From NCBI GenBank assembly GCA_020724465.1, contig DYGX01000009.1:62001-126000 (forward strand): DNA of 64,000 nt, in the 5' to 3' direction. The DNA comes from Thermoflexus sp. (GTDB taxonomy: Bacteria; Chloroflexota; Anaerolineae; Aggregatilineales; Aggregatilineaceae). The position numbers and the translations under genes were made by a program. Positions 25,788 through 34,479 of the stretch are shown here, piece by piece (position 1 is the stretch's first letter; every line of letters starts with the position of its first letter). The notes beneath the pieces were generated by a model. That model worked only from the letters and a program-made list of their open reading frames with translations. It searched no databases and was not told the DNA's origin.

Positions 25788-26742
25788 GCTTCAGCACTTC
25801 CTGACACGCAATACTTATCTCTTTTCGCTGCTCCTGCTGGCGATCCTGCTCAGCGTCAATTACTCGCTGCAAGACAATCTCTTCGAGCTGCGGGTCCTCA
25901 ACAACTCGATGCGCACACTCCTGCCGCTCATTCTGCTGGCCGTGGGGCAGTCGGTGGTCGTCATCGGCGGCGGGATCGACCTCTCGGTTGGGACCATGGT
26001 CTCGATGCTTGTGGCGGTGTTGGTCAAGCTGATCAATGCCGAGTCCAGCGCGGCGGATATCGCTCTGGCCGTGCTGGCCGCCTGCGGTGTGGGAATTGTG
26101 GCGGGGTCGCTGAACGGGCTGGCGGTATCATATCTCCGGCTGCAACCCATCGTCACGACCTACGCCACCAGCTTTATCTTCTCCGGAGTGGCTCTGCTGC
26201 TCCTGCCCCGGCCCGGCGGTCAGATCCCTACCGAGCTGCGGCGCTTCTACGCGCAGACTCCGTACGGTGTGCCGCTGTCATTCTACGTGATCGGCGTGCT
26301 CCTGCTGCTCTGGACGCTGATCCGCTCGACCCGCTACGCGCAATACCTCTTCGCGACAGGCAGCCACAGCCAGGCCGCCTATACGAGCGGGGTTCCTGTC
26401 CGCGTGGTGCGGTTCAGCACCTACGTCTGGGCCGGGTTCTTTGCCGGGCTGGCGGCCACCGCCCTCACCTTCTCGACCGGGTCGGGCCAGGCCAACATCG
26501 GCGACAATATGACGCTGGACTCAATCGTGGCCGTGGTGCTGGGCGGGACGCGACTCAGCGGCGGCAAGGGCGGGATTGCCGGAGCGATCATCGGCGTCAT
26601 GATCCTGCGCGTCATCCGCAACGTGATCTTTTTCGCCGACGTGCCGACCTGGTCGCAGACGCTGGTCAACGCGCTGATTATCATTGCAGCGCTGGCCGGG
26701 CCGGGCCTGTTCGGTTTGGTACGACGGATGGTGAAGAAATGA
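25774..26742 (+). CDS. RbsC-type sugar permease 1
   Basis: A 322-residue polytopic permease of the ribose/xylose/inositol type. Family blocks are GQSVVVIGGGIDLSVGTMVSM, the GSLNGLAVSYLRLQPIVTTYAT loop and LDSIVAVVLGGTRLSGGKGG. The start at ATG 25774 overlaps the ATPase gene by 14 bp, so the two are translationally coupled. It presumably pairs with the next permease, since this operon has two rather than one. Confidence 0.92.
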   Translation: MNSVRLQHFLTRNTYLFSLLLLAILLSVNYSLQDNLFELRVLNNSMRTLLPLILLAVGQSVVVIGGGIDLSVGTMVSMLVAVLVKLINAESSAADIALAVLAACGVGIVAGSLNGLAVSYLRLQPIVTTYATSFIFSGVALLLLPRPGGQIPTELRRFYAQTPYGVPLSFYVIGVLLLLWTLIRSTRYAQYLFATGSHSQAAYTSGVPVRVVRFSTYVWAGFFAGLAATALTFSTGSGQANIGDNMTLDSIVAVVLGGTRLSGGKGGIAGAIIGVMILRVIRNVIFFADVPTWSQTLVNALIIIAALAGPGLFGLVRRMVKK

Positions 26743-27728
26743 ATCTCAGCAGCGTCAGCACCGGTATCCAACGCTCTTTTCCCTTCGTGCGCCACCTCAC
26801 GCCCCCGCTGATCGCGCTGCTGCTGGCCGTGCTTCTCTTCTTCGCGGGCGGGTTGGTCAAGCCGAATTTCGTCAACATCAACCAGGCAACCAACATCGTC
26901 CGTCTGGCCGCCTTCTTGGGGATCATCGCCGCCGGGCAGACCCTTGTCATCATCAGCGGCGGCGAGGGCATCGACCTGTCGGTTGGCGCTATCGTTACCC
27001 TGGCAGCGATGCTCACCTTCCGCTATACCAACGGCAACAACGGCCTGATCTGGTGGGGCTTTGTGCTCAGCTGCGGAGCCGGCCTGGCCGTGGGCTTCGT
27101 CAACGGGCTGGGGATCGCGCTGCTGCGCATTCCCCCGCTGGTTATGACGCTGGGTATGACCGGAGTTGTTCAGGGGACCATTCTGGTGGTGACCCAGGGC
27201 GAAATGCTCGGCGCCGCGCCGCCGCTGATGGCGAAATGGATCGCCCGGCCACTGGTTTTCGGCCTGCCCGGTGTGATCTTCATCTGGCTGGCGCTCGGCG
27301 TCCTGATGTGGCTGCTCCTCAACCGCACCACCTACGGCAAGCACCTGTTCGCCATCGGCACCAACCGGACGGCTGCCCGGCTTTCCGGCGTGCGGGTGCA
27401 GCAGGTGGTCATGATCACCTACATGCTGAGCGGCCTGCTGGCAGGCTTTGGCGGCTTCATCCTCTTGGGCTTCTCGCAGACGGTCTTTCTGCAATTGGGC
27501 AACAACTATCTTTTCCCGTCTATCGCGGCTGTGGTCGTCGGCGGCACGTTGCTGACCGGCGGCATGGGCAGCTATTGGGGCACCATGTCCGGCGCGCTGG
27601 TCCTCACGCTGATTGACAGCCTGCTGCGCGCCATGGAGCTGGAGCAGGCCTATCAGCTTATTATTGTTGGCATCATTCTGCTGGCGCTGATCACCGTCTA
27701 CGGGCGGCAGCGCAGCCTGCGGCAGTAG
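26739..27728 (+). CDS. RbsC-type sugar permease 2
   Basis: A 329-residue relative of the preceding permease with GQTLVIISGGEGIDLSVGAIVTL, GLAVGFVNGLGIALLRIPPLVMTLGM and FPSIAAVVVGGTLLTGGMGSYWG. It starts inside the stop of permease 1 (ATGA overlap). Two distinct permeases with one double ATPase implies a heterodimeric channel. Confidence 0.92.
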   Translation: MNLSSVSTGIQRSFPFVRHLTPPLIALLLAVLLFFAGGLVKPNFVNINQATNIVRLAAFLGIIAAGQTLVIISGGEGIDLSVGAIVTLAAMLTFRYTNGNNGLIWWGFVLSCGAGLAVGFVNGLGIALLRIPPLVMTLGMTGVVQGTILVVTQGEMLGAAPPLMAKWIARPLVFGLPGVIFIWLALGVLMWLLLNRTTYGKHLFAIGTNRTAARLSGVRVQQVVMITYMLSGLLAGFGGFILLGFSQTVFLQLGNNYLFPSIAAVVVGGTLLTGGMGSYWGTMSGALVLTLIDSLLRAMELEQAYQLIIVGIILLALITVYGRQRSLRQ

Positions 27729-27758
27729 GTGGGTGCATGGTTTAATAAGGAGAGACAG

Positions 27759-28844
27759 ATGGATAAGGTTCGCTTAGGGATAATCGGCAGCGGCTTCATC
27801 GCGAACATTCATGCGGACGGCCTGCGGCATGTGCCCCAGGCGGATCTCGTCGCGGTCGCCAGCCGCACCCCCGGCAAAGCGCGCGCCTTTGCCGACGCGC
27901 GCGGAATCCCCGACGCCTACGACGACTATGAGGAGATCCTCAAGCGGGACGACATCGACGCGATCACCGTCGCCGTACCCAACTATCTGCACGAGGAAGT
28001 CGTCGTCGCGGCGGCGCAGGCGGGCAAGCACATTATGTGCGAAAAACCTTTCGCCCGCAGCCTGCCCGAAGCCGAGCGCATGCTCGCGGCGGTGAAAGAA
28101 GCGGGCGTTAAACTGGTCTATGGCGAGATGCTATGCTTCGCGCCGAAGTACGTGCGCGCCAAGCGCCTGGTCGATGAAGGCGCGCTGGGCCGGGTCTTCC
28201 TGGTCAAGCAGAGCGAAGAACACGATGGCCCGCACTCGCCCTGGTTCTGGGATGTCAACCTCTCCGGCGGGGGCGTGCTGCTGGACATGGGCTGCCACAG
28301 CATCGAGTTCGCCCGCTGGATTCTGGATCGGCCTGCGGTCAAGAGCGTGCAGGCAACGCTGGGGCGTTTTGTGCATCTTGACCGAACCCAGGGCGAAGAT
28401 CACAGCGTGGTGATCATCGAGTTTGAAAACAACGCGATCGGCATTGCGGAGAATAGCTGGGCGAAAACCGGCGGTATCGACGACCGCTGCGAGATCTACG
28501 GCAGCCTGGGGAACACCCGCGCCGACCTGATTCACGGCAACGCGCTGATGACCCACAGCAAAGTCGGCTATGGCTACGCTGTTGAAAAAGCGGACACCAC
28601 CACCGGCTGGACTTTTACCGGCTTCGAGGAAGAGTGGAACTACGGGTTCCCTCAGGAGATGCAGCACTTCGTCAACGTAGTGCTCGGCAAAGAGGAGCCA
28701 ATCGAAACCGGGCAGGACGGACTGGAAGTCTTGAAGATCATCTACGCCGCCTACCAGTCCGCCGGAGAGGGCCGCCGCATCGAGTGGCCGTACGAGCCGC
28801 CGCAGGTCGATAAGCCGGTTGACCTGTGGCTGCAAGCGCGCTAG
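27759..28844 (+). CDS. Gfo/Idh/MocA-family NAD(P)-dependent sugar dehydrogenase
   Basis: A 361-residue oxidoreductase. An N-terminal Rossmann fold (VRLGIIGSGFIANIHADGL) is followed by the MCEKPFARS motif with the catalytic lysine, and a C-terminal substrate domain with GGGVLLDMGCHSIEFARWIL. The family oxidises or epimerises sugars, inositols or amino sugars. ATG 27759 has AAGGAGA 5-6 nt upstream. It lies 30 bp after the permease, so it most likely performs the first catabolic step on the imported sugar. Confidence 0.9.
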   Translation: MDKVRLGIIGSGFIANIHADGLRHVPQADLVAVASRTPGKARAFADARGIPDAYDDYEEILKRDDIDAITVAVPNYLHEEVVVAAAQAGKHIMCEKPFARSLPEAERMLAAVKEAGVKLVYGEMLCFAPKYVRAKRLVDEGALGRVFLVKQSEEHDGPHSPWFWDVNLSGGGVLLDMGCHSIEFARWILDRPAVKSVQATLGRFVHLDRTQGEDHSVVIIEFENNAIGIAENSWAKTGGIDDRCEIYGSLGNTRADLIHGNALMTHSKVGYGYAVEKADTTTGWTFTGFEEEWNYGFPQEMQHFVNVVLGKEEPIETGQDGLEVLKIIYAAYQSAGEGRRIEWPYEPPQVDKPVDLWLQAR

Positions 28845-28894
28845 GTGCCGCCGGGCAGCCCTGCCTCTTGTGCAGATTCGCCATACCGGATTTC

Positions 28895-28923
28895 TTGACA
28901 GCGACGCGGAAGGTTTTTATTCT
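28895..28923 (+). promoter_or_regulatory. Strong sigma-70-type promoter of the lysine operon leader
   Basis: A consensus TTGACA (28895-28900), an exact 17-bp spacer and TATTCT (28918-28923). It is the best promoter match I noticed in the window. Transcription would start near 28930, about 365 nt before the lysW start codon, giving a long leader. Confidence 0.75.
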
Positions 28924-28929
28924 GGTAGC

Positions 28930-29099
28930 TGTACTTGGCACAGAACGCATACGATAGGTTCGCAGTCCGATGTCGCTGACCAGCAAGTGCTCGAAGCAGG
29001 AGAAGAAGACCCGCGTCTCGTGAGACGAGTGGTGATGTTCTGCTGGTAAGCGCCCAGCACCAGACGACGGAAACGCCACTCGACCCGGGTGGCGTTTTT
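28930..29099 (+). ncRNA. Structured leader or small RNA upstream of the lysine operon
   Basis: This stretch lies between the strong promoter and an intrinsic terminator and has no convincing coding frame. It can form a 12-bp helix with one G-A mismatch (28974-28985 with 29041-29052), enclosing a CGTCTC/GAGACG hairpin. It lacks the T-box AGGGUGG core and the lysine-riboswitch sequence blocks I would expect. It may be a free small RNA or the first half of a two-stage attenuated leader. Confidence 0.4.
29071..29099 (+). terminator. First intrinsic terminator in the lysine leader
   Basis: The 9-bp stem AAACGCCAC / GTGGCGTTT closes a GC-rich loop and is followed by TTTTT (29095-29099, partly in the stem). 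It lies downstream of the promoter and upstream of the leader peptide, so readthrough past it is required for lysine gene expression from that promoter. Confidence 0.7.
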
Positions 29100-29114
29100 C
29101 ATTGGCGGACTATC

Positions 29115-29174
29115 ATGATGACCATGCACCTACCCATGCCGGACAAGAAGGCGAAGAAGCACATCCCACCCTAG
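29115..29174 (+). CDS. Lysine leader peptide (attenuator control peptide)
   Basis: A 19-codon frame, ATG 29115 to TAG 29172-29174, encoding MMTMHLPMPDKKAKKHIPP. Four of five consecutive codons (29145-29159) are AAG lysine codons. ATGs at 29118 or 29124 are alternative starts; GGCGGA 8 nt upstream is a possible ribosome site. The stop lies 45 nt before a strong terminator that precedes lysW. Ribosome stalling on the lysine codons when charged tRNA-Lys is scarce would favour an antiterminator, as in classical attenuation. From memory, leader-peptide attenuation has been reported for the Thermus thermophilus lysine cluster, which uses the same pathway. Confidence 0.8.
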   Translation: MMTMHLPMPDKKAKKHIPP

Positions 29175-29218
29175 CGGCGGAAGCCGGTAGTGTGCTTGGT
29201 GCTGTATCGATCGCCAGC

Positions 29219-29257
29219 GCGCCTCCCCGGACTTTTGCCGGGCGAGGCGCTTTTTTT
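29219..29257 (+). terminator. Attenuator terminator before lysW
   Basis: A stem GCGCCTC-CCCGG (29219-29230) pairs with CCGGG-C-GAGGCGC (29238-29250), one bulged C, 7-nt loop, followed by seven Ts (29251-29257). It ends 36 nt before the lysW ATG. A competing helix GTGCTG with CAGCGC (29215-29220) invades its 5' arm and could be part of an antiterminator. Confidence 0.85.
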
Positions 29258-29293
29258 CTCACACGGATCACACAAGGCAGAGAGGAGACAGAC

Positions 29294-29464
29294 ATGAATC
29301 AGGTTGAGTGTGTGGAGTGTGGCACGACGGTGAGCGTCCCCGACAATGTCATGCGCGGCGAGATCCTGGTCTGTCAGGACTGCGGCACAGAGCTGGAAGT
29401 TATCGAGCTGGACCCGTTGACGGTCGATCTGGCCCCGCTCGAAATGGAGGACTGGGGCGAATGA
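29294..29464 (+). CDS. lysW: LysW, lysine-biosynthesis amino-group carrier protein
   Basis: A 56-residue acidic carrier. A zinc ribbon is formed by Cys6/Cys9 and Cys27/Cys30, and the chain ends in the conserved EDWGE. The side-chain carboxyl of the terminal Glu is linked by LysX to the amino group of alpha-aminoadipate, protecting it through the following reduction steps. GAGGAG about 7 nt before ATG 29294 fixes the start; an upstream extension in the same frame has no support and runs through the attenuator. Its stop overlaps the lysX start (ATGA). Confidence 0.96.
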   Translation: MNQVECVECGTTVSVPDNVMRGEILVCQDCGTELEVIELDPLTVDLAPLEMEDWGE

Positions 29465-30318
29465 GGATCGGGATTCTGTGCAGCCGGGTGCGCGTCGAGG
29501 AAAAGCTGCTCTTCGAAGCGTTCGCGCGCCTGGGTGTGCCGGTCGAACAGGTAGACGACCGCGCCCTGGCCATGCGCGCCGGCGAGGGGACACCCCCGGT
29601 CGATCTCATGCTGGTGCGAAGCATCAGCACGGTCACCGGGCTGGCCGCGGCCCTGTTGCTGGAGTCCGCCGGGGCGCGCGTGATCAACAGCTACGCAACG
29701 GCCAGCACCTGCGCGGACAAAGCCCGCACGACGGTTGCGCTGGCCGCGGCGGGTATTCCCCAGCCCGTCACCGAGATCGCGCTTGGCCCCCAGGCCGCGC
29801 TGGACGCCATCGAGCGCATAGGCTATCCGGCCGTCCTCAAACCGGCGCTTGGCTCGTGGGGGCGGCTGCTGGCGCGGGTCAACGACCGCGACGCCGCCGA
29901 AGCGATCCTGGAGCACAAGGAAACGCTCGGCGGTCCGCACCACCAGGTCTTCTACGTTCAGGAATACATCTCCAAGCCGGGGCGAGACATCCGCGCCTTT
30001 GTGGTCGGCACGGAAACGATCTGCGCCATCTATCGCAGCGCCGACCACTGGATTACCAACACAGCACGCGGCGGGCGCGCCAGCAACTGCCCGGTCACGC
30101 CGGAGATCGACGCGCTGTGCCGGCAGGCGGCTCTGGCTGTCAGCGGCGGCGCGGGCGGCGTGCTGGCGATCGACCTGCTGGAAGACCCGGCACGCGGGCT
30201 GCTGGTGTGCGAGGTCAACCACACGATGGAGTTTCGCAACAGCATCGACACCACCGGGGTCAACATCCCGGAGCGTATCGCTCGCTACGCCCTGGCAGAA
30301 ATGAGCGTGGTGGCATGA
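29461..30318 (+). CDS. lysX: LysX, LysW-alpha-aminoadipate ligase
   Basis: A 285-residue ATP-grasp enzyme joining alpha-aminoadipate to the C-terminal Glu of LysW. The opening [20 protein letters not shown] is diagnostic for LysX/RimK relatives. The ATP-grasp core shows [14 protein letters not shown] and [19 protein letters not shown]. The metal-binding end is [11 protein letters not shown]; an Asn-His-Thr-type motif here is usual for the lysine rather than the arginine enzyme. It is translationally coupled to lysW and lysY by 4-bp overlaps. Confidence 0.95.
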   Translation: MRIGILCSRVRVEEKLLFEAFARLGVPVEQVDDRALAMRAGEGTPPVDLMLVRSISTVTGLAAALLLESAGARVINSYATASTCADKARTTVALAAAGIPQPVTEIALGPQAALDAIERIGYPAVLKPALGSWGRLLARVNDRDAAEAILEHKETLGGPHHQVFYVQEYISKPGRDIRAFVVGTETICAIYRSADHWITNTARGGRASNCPVTPEIDALCRQAALAVSGGAGGVLAIDLLEDPARGLLVCEVNHTMEFRNSIDTTGVNIPERIARYALAEMSVVA

Positions 30319-31373
30319 CAATCCGCAACGGCAGCGACCGTCTCACGGTGGGCATCGTCGGCGGCTCCGGCTACACCGGCGGCGAGCTGCTGCGCTTGTT
30401 GCTGCATCACGACGGCGTCGCGGTGACGCAGGTCACGTCCGAGACACACGCGGGCGCTCCCCTGCCCCAGGTTCACCCTCATCTACGCGGTCAAACGGAC
30501 CTGCGCTTCATCAGCCGCCAGCGTCTGGCACCCTGCGACGTGTTGTTCCTCGCCATGCCGCATGGCCAGGCGCAGGCGGAGATCGAGCGCTACGCCGGCC
30601 TCGCGCCGCGCCTGATCGACCTCAGCGCGGATTTCCGGCTGCGCGACGCCGACCGGTACACGCGCGCGTACGGTCACGCGCACGCCGCGCCCGCCTGGCT
30701 GGAGCGCTTCGTGTATGGCCTGCCGGAGATCAACCGCGACGCGCTGCGCGACGCGTGCTACGTCAGCGGGGTCGGCTGCAACGCGACGGCCGTCCTGCTG
30801 GCGCTGTGGGCGCCGGTGCGCGGCGGGCTGCTCGACGCGGGCCAGCCCCTGATCGCCGATGTCAAGGTTGGCAGCAGCGAGGCGGGCAACACGCCGACGG
30901 CAGCCTCGCACCACCCGGCCCGCAGCGGCGTGGTGCGCCCCTTCCAACTGACTGGCCACCGGCACGAGGATGAGGTCCGGCAGGCGCTGGGCGACAGCTT
31001 CGACGTGCGCATCGCGGTGACCAGCGTCGAGATGGTGCGCGGGGTCGCCGCGGCGGTGCATATTACGCTGCCAGCCGGCCTGGCCGAGCGGGATCTGTGG
31101 GCGTGCTACCGCGCCGCGTGGACCGGTGAGCCGTTCGTGCGCATCGTGCACACCGCGCAGGGTCTGCACCGCCACCCGGAGCCGCGCCTGCTGGCAGGCA
31201 CCAACTACGCTGATGTCGGCTGGGAATACGACCCGCAGACCGGCCGGGCGGCCCTGCTGTGCGCCCTGGACAACCTGGGCAAAGGGGCGGCGGGCACCGC
31301 GGTGCAATGCCTCAATCTGATGTGCGGCTTTGAGGAAACGACCGGGCTGAGTTTCGGAGGGTTCTTCCCATGA
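30315..31373 (+). CDS. lysY: LysY, LysW-aminoadipyl phosphate reductase
   Basis: A 352-residue ArgC-like NADPH-dependent reductase giving LysW-aminoadipate semialdehyde. A Rossmann start ([19 protein letters not shown]) is followed by the catalytic Cys155 in [11 protein letters not shown] and the substrate-binding [19 protein letters not shown]. The C-terminal [17 protein letters not shown] is conserved in ArgC. Context with LysW and LysX identifies it as the lysine version. It overlaps lysX and lysZ by 4 bp each. Confidence 0.94.
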   Translation: MTIRNGSDRLTVGIVGGSGYTGGELLRLLLHHDGVAVTQVTSETHAGAPLPQVHPHLRGQTDLRFISRQRLAPCDVLFLAMPHGQAQAEIERYAGLAPRLIDLSADFRLRDADRYTRAYGHAHAAPAWLERFVYGLPEINRDALRDACYVSGVGCNATAVLLALWAPVRGGLLDAGQPLIADVKVGSSEAGNTPTAASHHPARSGVVRPFQLTGHRHEDEVRQALGDSFDVRIAVTSVEMVRGVAAAVHITLPAGLAERDLWACYRAAWTGEPFVRIVHTAQGLHRHPEPRLLAGTNYADVGWEYDPQTGRAALLCALDNLGKGAAGTAVQCLNLMCGFEETTGLSFGGFFP

Positions 31374-32191
31374 TCCACGTTTTGAAGATCGGCGGCGGGG
31401 CCGGGATCGACGCCGCGCCCGCGCTGCACAACTTGGCCGAGCGCGTGCGCAACGGCGAGCGGTGGGTGCTGGTGCATGGCGCCAGCGCCGCCGCCGACGC
31501 CCTCGCCGCGCGGATGGGCGTCCCGGTGGAGACGATCACCGGACCCGGCGGGCACGCCAGCCGCTACACACCCCCGGCGATGATCGACCTGTACTGCGCC
31601 GCCGCCGCGTCGGTCAGCCAGCAGAACGCCGCAATCCTGGCCGGGCTGGGCGTCGGCGCGGTGGGCTTGGCCGGTCCAAATGTCATCGCCGCGCGGCGCA
31701 AGACCGCCATCCGCGCGCTGCGCGACGGGCGGCCCGTCGTCATCCGCGACGACTGCTCAGGGACGATCACGGGCGTGAACGGCGCGCTGCTCGACGCGCT
31801 GCTCAGCGCCGGGTTCACGCCGGTGATCGCGCCGGTGGCCCTGGGCGAAGAAGGCGAGCGCCTGAACGTCGACGGCGATCTGGTGGCAGCAGCCGTGGCG
31901 CGGGAGCTTGGCGCTGAGACATGCGTCATCCTCAGCAACGTGCCCGGCCTGCTGCGCGACACGGACAACCCGGCCTCGCTGGTGCGCCGCATCGGGCAGC
32001 ACGAGATCGACGCCTACGAAGCGCTGGCACAGGGACGCATGAAGAAAAAGCTGCTGGCCGCGCGCCAGGCCCAGCCCGCACGGGTGATCCTGTCGAGCGC
32101 GGGAGTCACCCGGCCGCTGGATGCCGCGTTGAACGGCAGCGGCACCCATATTGTCGCGCCGGGGGTGGTCTATGCTGGCAACTCCGGCTGA
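31370..32191 (+). CDS. lysZ: LysZ, LysW-aminoadipate kinase
   Basis: A 273-residue amino-acid-kinase-fold protein of the ArgB family that phosphorylates the side-chain carboxyl of LysW-bound aminoadipate. It shows VLKIGGG and VHGASAAAD (nucleotide and substrate glycine loops), the LNVDGDLVAAAVA block and LSNVPGLLRD, and ends with GRMKKKLLAA. The order X-Y-Z is the standard operon order of the pathway, although LysZ acts before LysY. Confidence 0.94.
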   Translation: MIHVLKIGGGAGIDAAPALHNLAERVRNGERWVLVHGASAAADALAARMGVPVETITGPGGHASRYTPPAMIDLYCAAAASVSQQNAAILAGLGVGAVGLAGPNVIAARRKTAIRALRDGRPVVIRDDCSGTITGVNGALLDALLSAGFTPVIAPVALGEEGERLNVDGDLVAAAVARELGAETCVILSNVPGLLRDTDNPASLVRRIGQHEIDAYEALAQGRMKKKLLAARQAQPARVILSSAGVTRPLDAALNGSGTHIVAPGVVYAGNSG

Positions 32192-33347
32192 CACGCTGGC
32201 GCTGGAGCAGCGCCACACCAGCGGCGCGTATGCCAAGCGCGCGCTTCAGATCGTGCGCGGCGAAGGCGCCCGCCTTTTCGACGCAGACGGCAACAGCTAC
32301 ATCGACTGCGCCAGCGGGATCGGCGCCGCCAACCTGGGGCACGCTCACCCGGCCGTGCTGGCCGCGCTGGCCGGGCAGGCAGCCGAGCTGATCGTCTGCC
32401 CGGAGCTGTTTCACAACCCCGTGCGCGCGCGCTACCAGGCCGCGCTGTGCCAGGCGGCGGGGATGTCGCGCGTCTTCCTGTGCAACAGCGGCACGGAAGC
32501 CGTCGAAGCAGCGATCAAGATCGCCCGCCTGTCTACCGGGCGTCCGGGCATCGTTGCCGCCATGCGCGCCTTTCACGGGCGCACGCTCGGCGCGCTGAGC
32601 GCCACCTGGAAAAAAGCCTACCGCGAGCCGTTCGAGCCGCTGGTCCCCCAGGTGCGCCACGTCCCGTTCAACAGCATCGAGCACCTGGAGCGCGCGCTGA
32701 CGCCCCAGGACGCCGCCGTGATCCTCGAAGTGGTGCAGGGCGAGGGCGGCGTGCATCCGGCGGACGCCGGGTATCTGGCAGCGGTGCAGGCGCTGTGCCG
32801 CGCCAACGGCTCGCTGCTGATCATCGACGAGGTGCAGACCGGCTTTGGGCGCACCGGGCGGCTGTTCGCCTTCCAGCATGAGGGAATCGAACCGGACGTG
32901 GTGTGCGTGGCAAAGAGCATGGCGGGCGGCCTGCCGATGGGCGCCGTGCTGATGGGCGAGCGTGTCGAGCCGCTGTCGCCGTCGTCGCACGGCAGCACGC
33001 TGGGCGGCAACCCGCTGGCGTGCGCCGCCGGGCTGGCGGTGCTGGACGTGCTCCAATCGACCGATCTGATCCCGCGCGCAGCGGCGCTCGGCGAGGCAGC
33101 GCTGGCGCATCTGCGCGCGCGCCTGCCCGGCGGCGCAGTGCGCGACGTGCGCGGGCGCGGGCTGATGATCGGGGTCGAACTGCGCGGCAAAGTGACCGAT
33201 GTGCTGGCCGCGCTCCAGGCACGCGGCGTGCTGGCGCTGCCCGCCGGAGTTACCGTGCTCCGGCTGCTGCCGCCGCTGGTCATCACCGAAGACGATTTGT
33301 GGCAGGCGATTTTCGCCGTCGAGGAGGTCATCGGCCGTGCCGCTTGA
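32172..33347 (+). CDS. lysJ: LysJ, LysW-aminoadipate semialdehyde aminotransferase
   Basis: A 391-residue class-III PLP aminotransferase of the ArgD type producing LysW-lysine. PLP lysine is Lys248 in VAKSMAGGLPMG. Other class-III hallmarks are FLCNSGTEAVEAAIKIAR, FHGRTLGALSAT and IDEVQTGFGRTG. The ATG at 32172 overlaps lysZ by 20 bp. As in Thermus, it might also serve arginine biosynthesis, since no ArgD is seen here; that is inference. Confidence 0.93.
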   Translation: MLATPADTLALEQRHTSGAYAKRALQIVRGEGARLFDADGNSYIDCASGIGAANLGHAHPAVLAALAGQAAELIVCPELFHNPVRARYQAALCQAAGMSRVFLCNSGTEAVEAAIKIARLSTGRPGIVAAMRAFHGRTLGALSATWKKAYREPFEPLVPQVRHVPFNSIEHLERALTPQDAAVILEVVQGEGGVHPADAGYLAAVQALCRANGSLLIIDEVQTGFGRTGRLFAFQHEGIEPDVVCVAKSMAGGLPMGAVLMGERVEPLSPSSHGSTLGGNPLACAAGLAVLDVLQSTDLIPRAAALGEAALAHLRARLPGGAVRDVRGRGLMIGVELRGKVTDVLAALQARGVLALPAGVTVLRLLPPLVITEDDLWQAIFAVEEVIGRAA

Positions 33348-34479
33348 CAGCTATCACATCATCGACAGCACGTTGCGCGAAGGCGAGCAGTTCAGCACCG
33401 CCGCCTTCAGCCCGGCCCAGAAACTGGAGATCGCCGGCCTGCTCGACGAGTTCGGCGTCGAGATGATCGAAATGACCACGCCCTGCGCGTCGCCCCGCAG
33501 CGAGGCCGACATCCGCATGCTGGTTGGCGCGGGGCTGAAGGCGCGCATCCTGACGCACATCCGCTGCCACAAAGACGACGCGCTGCGGGCGCTGGACACA
33601 GGCGTTCACGGGCTGGACGTCGTCATCGGGACGTCCGCGCCGCTGTTGGAGCACAGCCTGGGCAAGGACATCAACCAGGTGATCGACTCGGCGCTGGACG
33701 TCCTGAGCTTTGTGCGCCAGCAAGCGCCCGATGTCATCCTGCGCTTCAGCACCGAAGACACGTTCCGCAGCCGCGAAGCCGACCTGCTGCGCGTCTATCT
33801 GGCCGTGGCCGATCTCGGCGTGGTGGACCGGCTGGGTGTGGCCGACACCGTGGGCGTGGCGCTGCCGTCTCAAGTCTACACGATGGTGAGCCAGCTTGTG
33901 CGCCTGACCGGGCTGGACGTCGAATTTCACGGGCACAACGACAGCGGCTGCGCCATCGCCAACGCCTGCGCCGCGCTGGAAGCAGGCGCCACGCACGTCG
34001 ACACGACGGTGCTCGGCATCGGCGAGCGCAACGGGATCACCCCGCTCGGTGGCCTGATCGCCCGGCTCTACACGCTCGACAGACGCTATGTCGCCAAGTA
34101 CAAGCTCCCCCTGCTGCCGGCCATCGACCGCACCGTCGCCGCGATGATCGGCGTAGACATCCCGTTCAACACCTATATCACGGGGTCCAGCGCCTTCATC
34201 CACAAGGCGGGCATCCACGCCAAAGCCGTGCTGGCCGATCCGTCGACCTACGAGATCATCCGGCCGCAGGACTTCGGTCTGACGCGCCAGGTCCCCATCG
34301 GCCACCGCCTGACCGGCTGGAACGCGGTCCGCGAGCGATCCCTGTCGCTGGGACTCAGCCTGGACGAAGCCACCCTGCGCGCCATCGCCCGCCAGATCAA
34401 GCACCAGGCCGACGAGCGGGTGCTGTCTGCGCAGGAGATCGACACAATGCTGCTCAGGGCAGCGGGGCAGGAAGCGTGA
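33337..34479 (+). CDS. Homocitrate synthase
   Basis: A 380-residue DRE-TIM metallolyase condensing 2-oxoglutarate with acetyl-CoA, the first step of the pathway. The N-terminal [10 protein letters not shown] carries the catalytic Arg14 and metal-binding residue. The metal histidines are in [14 protein letters not shown] and the second conserved block is [13 protein letters not shown]. The start is a GTG inside the lysJ end, with GAGGAGG 9 nt upstream. The HxSxGxE-like loop [12 protein letters not shown] and conserved [14 protein letters not shown] agree with homocitrate rather than isopropylmalate synthase; the allosteric domain of isopropylmalate synthase is absent. Confidence 0.92.
   Translation: MPLDSYHIIDSTLREGEQFSTAAFSPAQKLEIAGLLDEFGVEMIEMTTPCASPRSEADIRMLVGAGLKARILTHIRCHKDDALRALDTGVHGLDVVIGTSAPLLEHSLGKDINQVIDSALDVLSFVRQQAPDVILRFSTEDTFRSREADLLRVYLAVADLGVVDRLGVADTVGVALPSQVYTMVSQLVRLTGLDVEFHGHNDSGCAIANACAALEAGATHVDTTVLGIGERNGITPLGGLIARLYTLDRRYVAKYKLPLLPAIDRTVAAMIGVDIPFNTYITGSSAFIHKAGIHAKAVLADPSTYEIIRPQDFGLTRQVPIGHRLTGWNAVRERSLSLGLSLDEATLRAIARQIKHQADERVLSAQEIDTMLLRAAGQEA

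Noticed and set aside
28955-28975. tRNA-like sequence (GGTTCG in CGATAGGTTCGCAGTCC)
   Set aside because: No 7-bp acceptor stem, anticodon arm or CCA-adjacent geometry can be drawn around it.
28930-29100. T-box or lysine riboswitch
   Set aside because: The T-box AGGGUGG-NACCGCG core and the specifier AGUA stem are absent, and the lysine-riboswitch blocks are not recognisable. The leader is better explained by a lysine-codon peptide plus terminators.
29102-29293. N-terminal extension of lysW
   Set aside because: The same frame stays open upstream, but it runs through the leader peptide region and terminator, lacks a ribosome-binding site, and the LysW family starts at MNQVEC.
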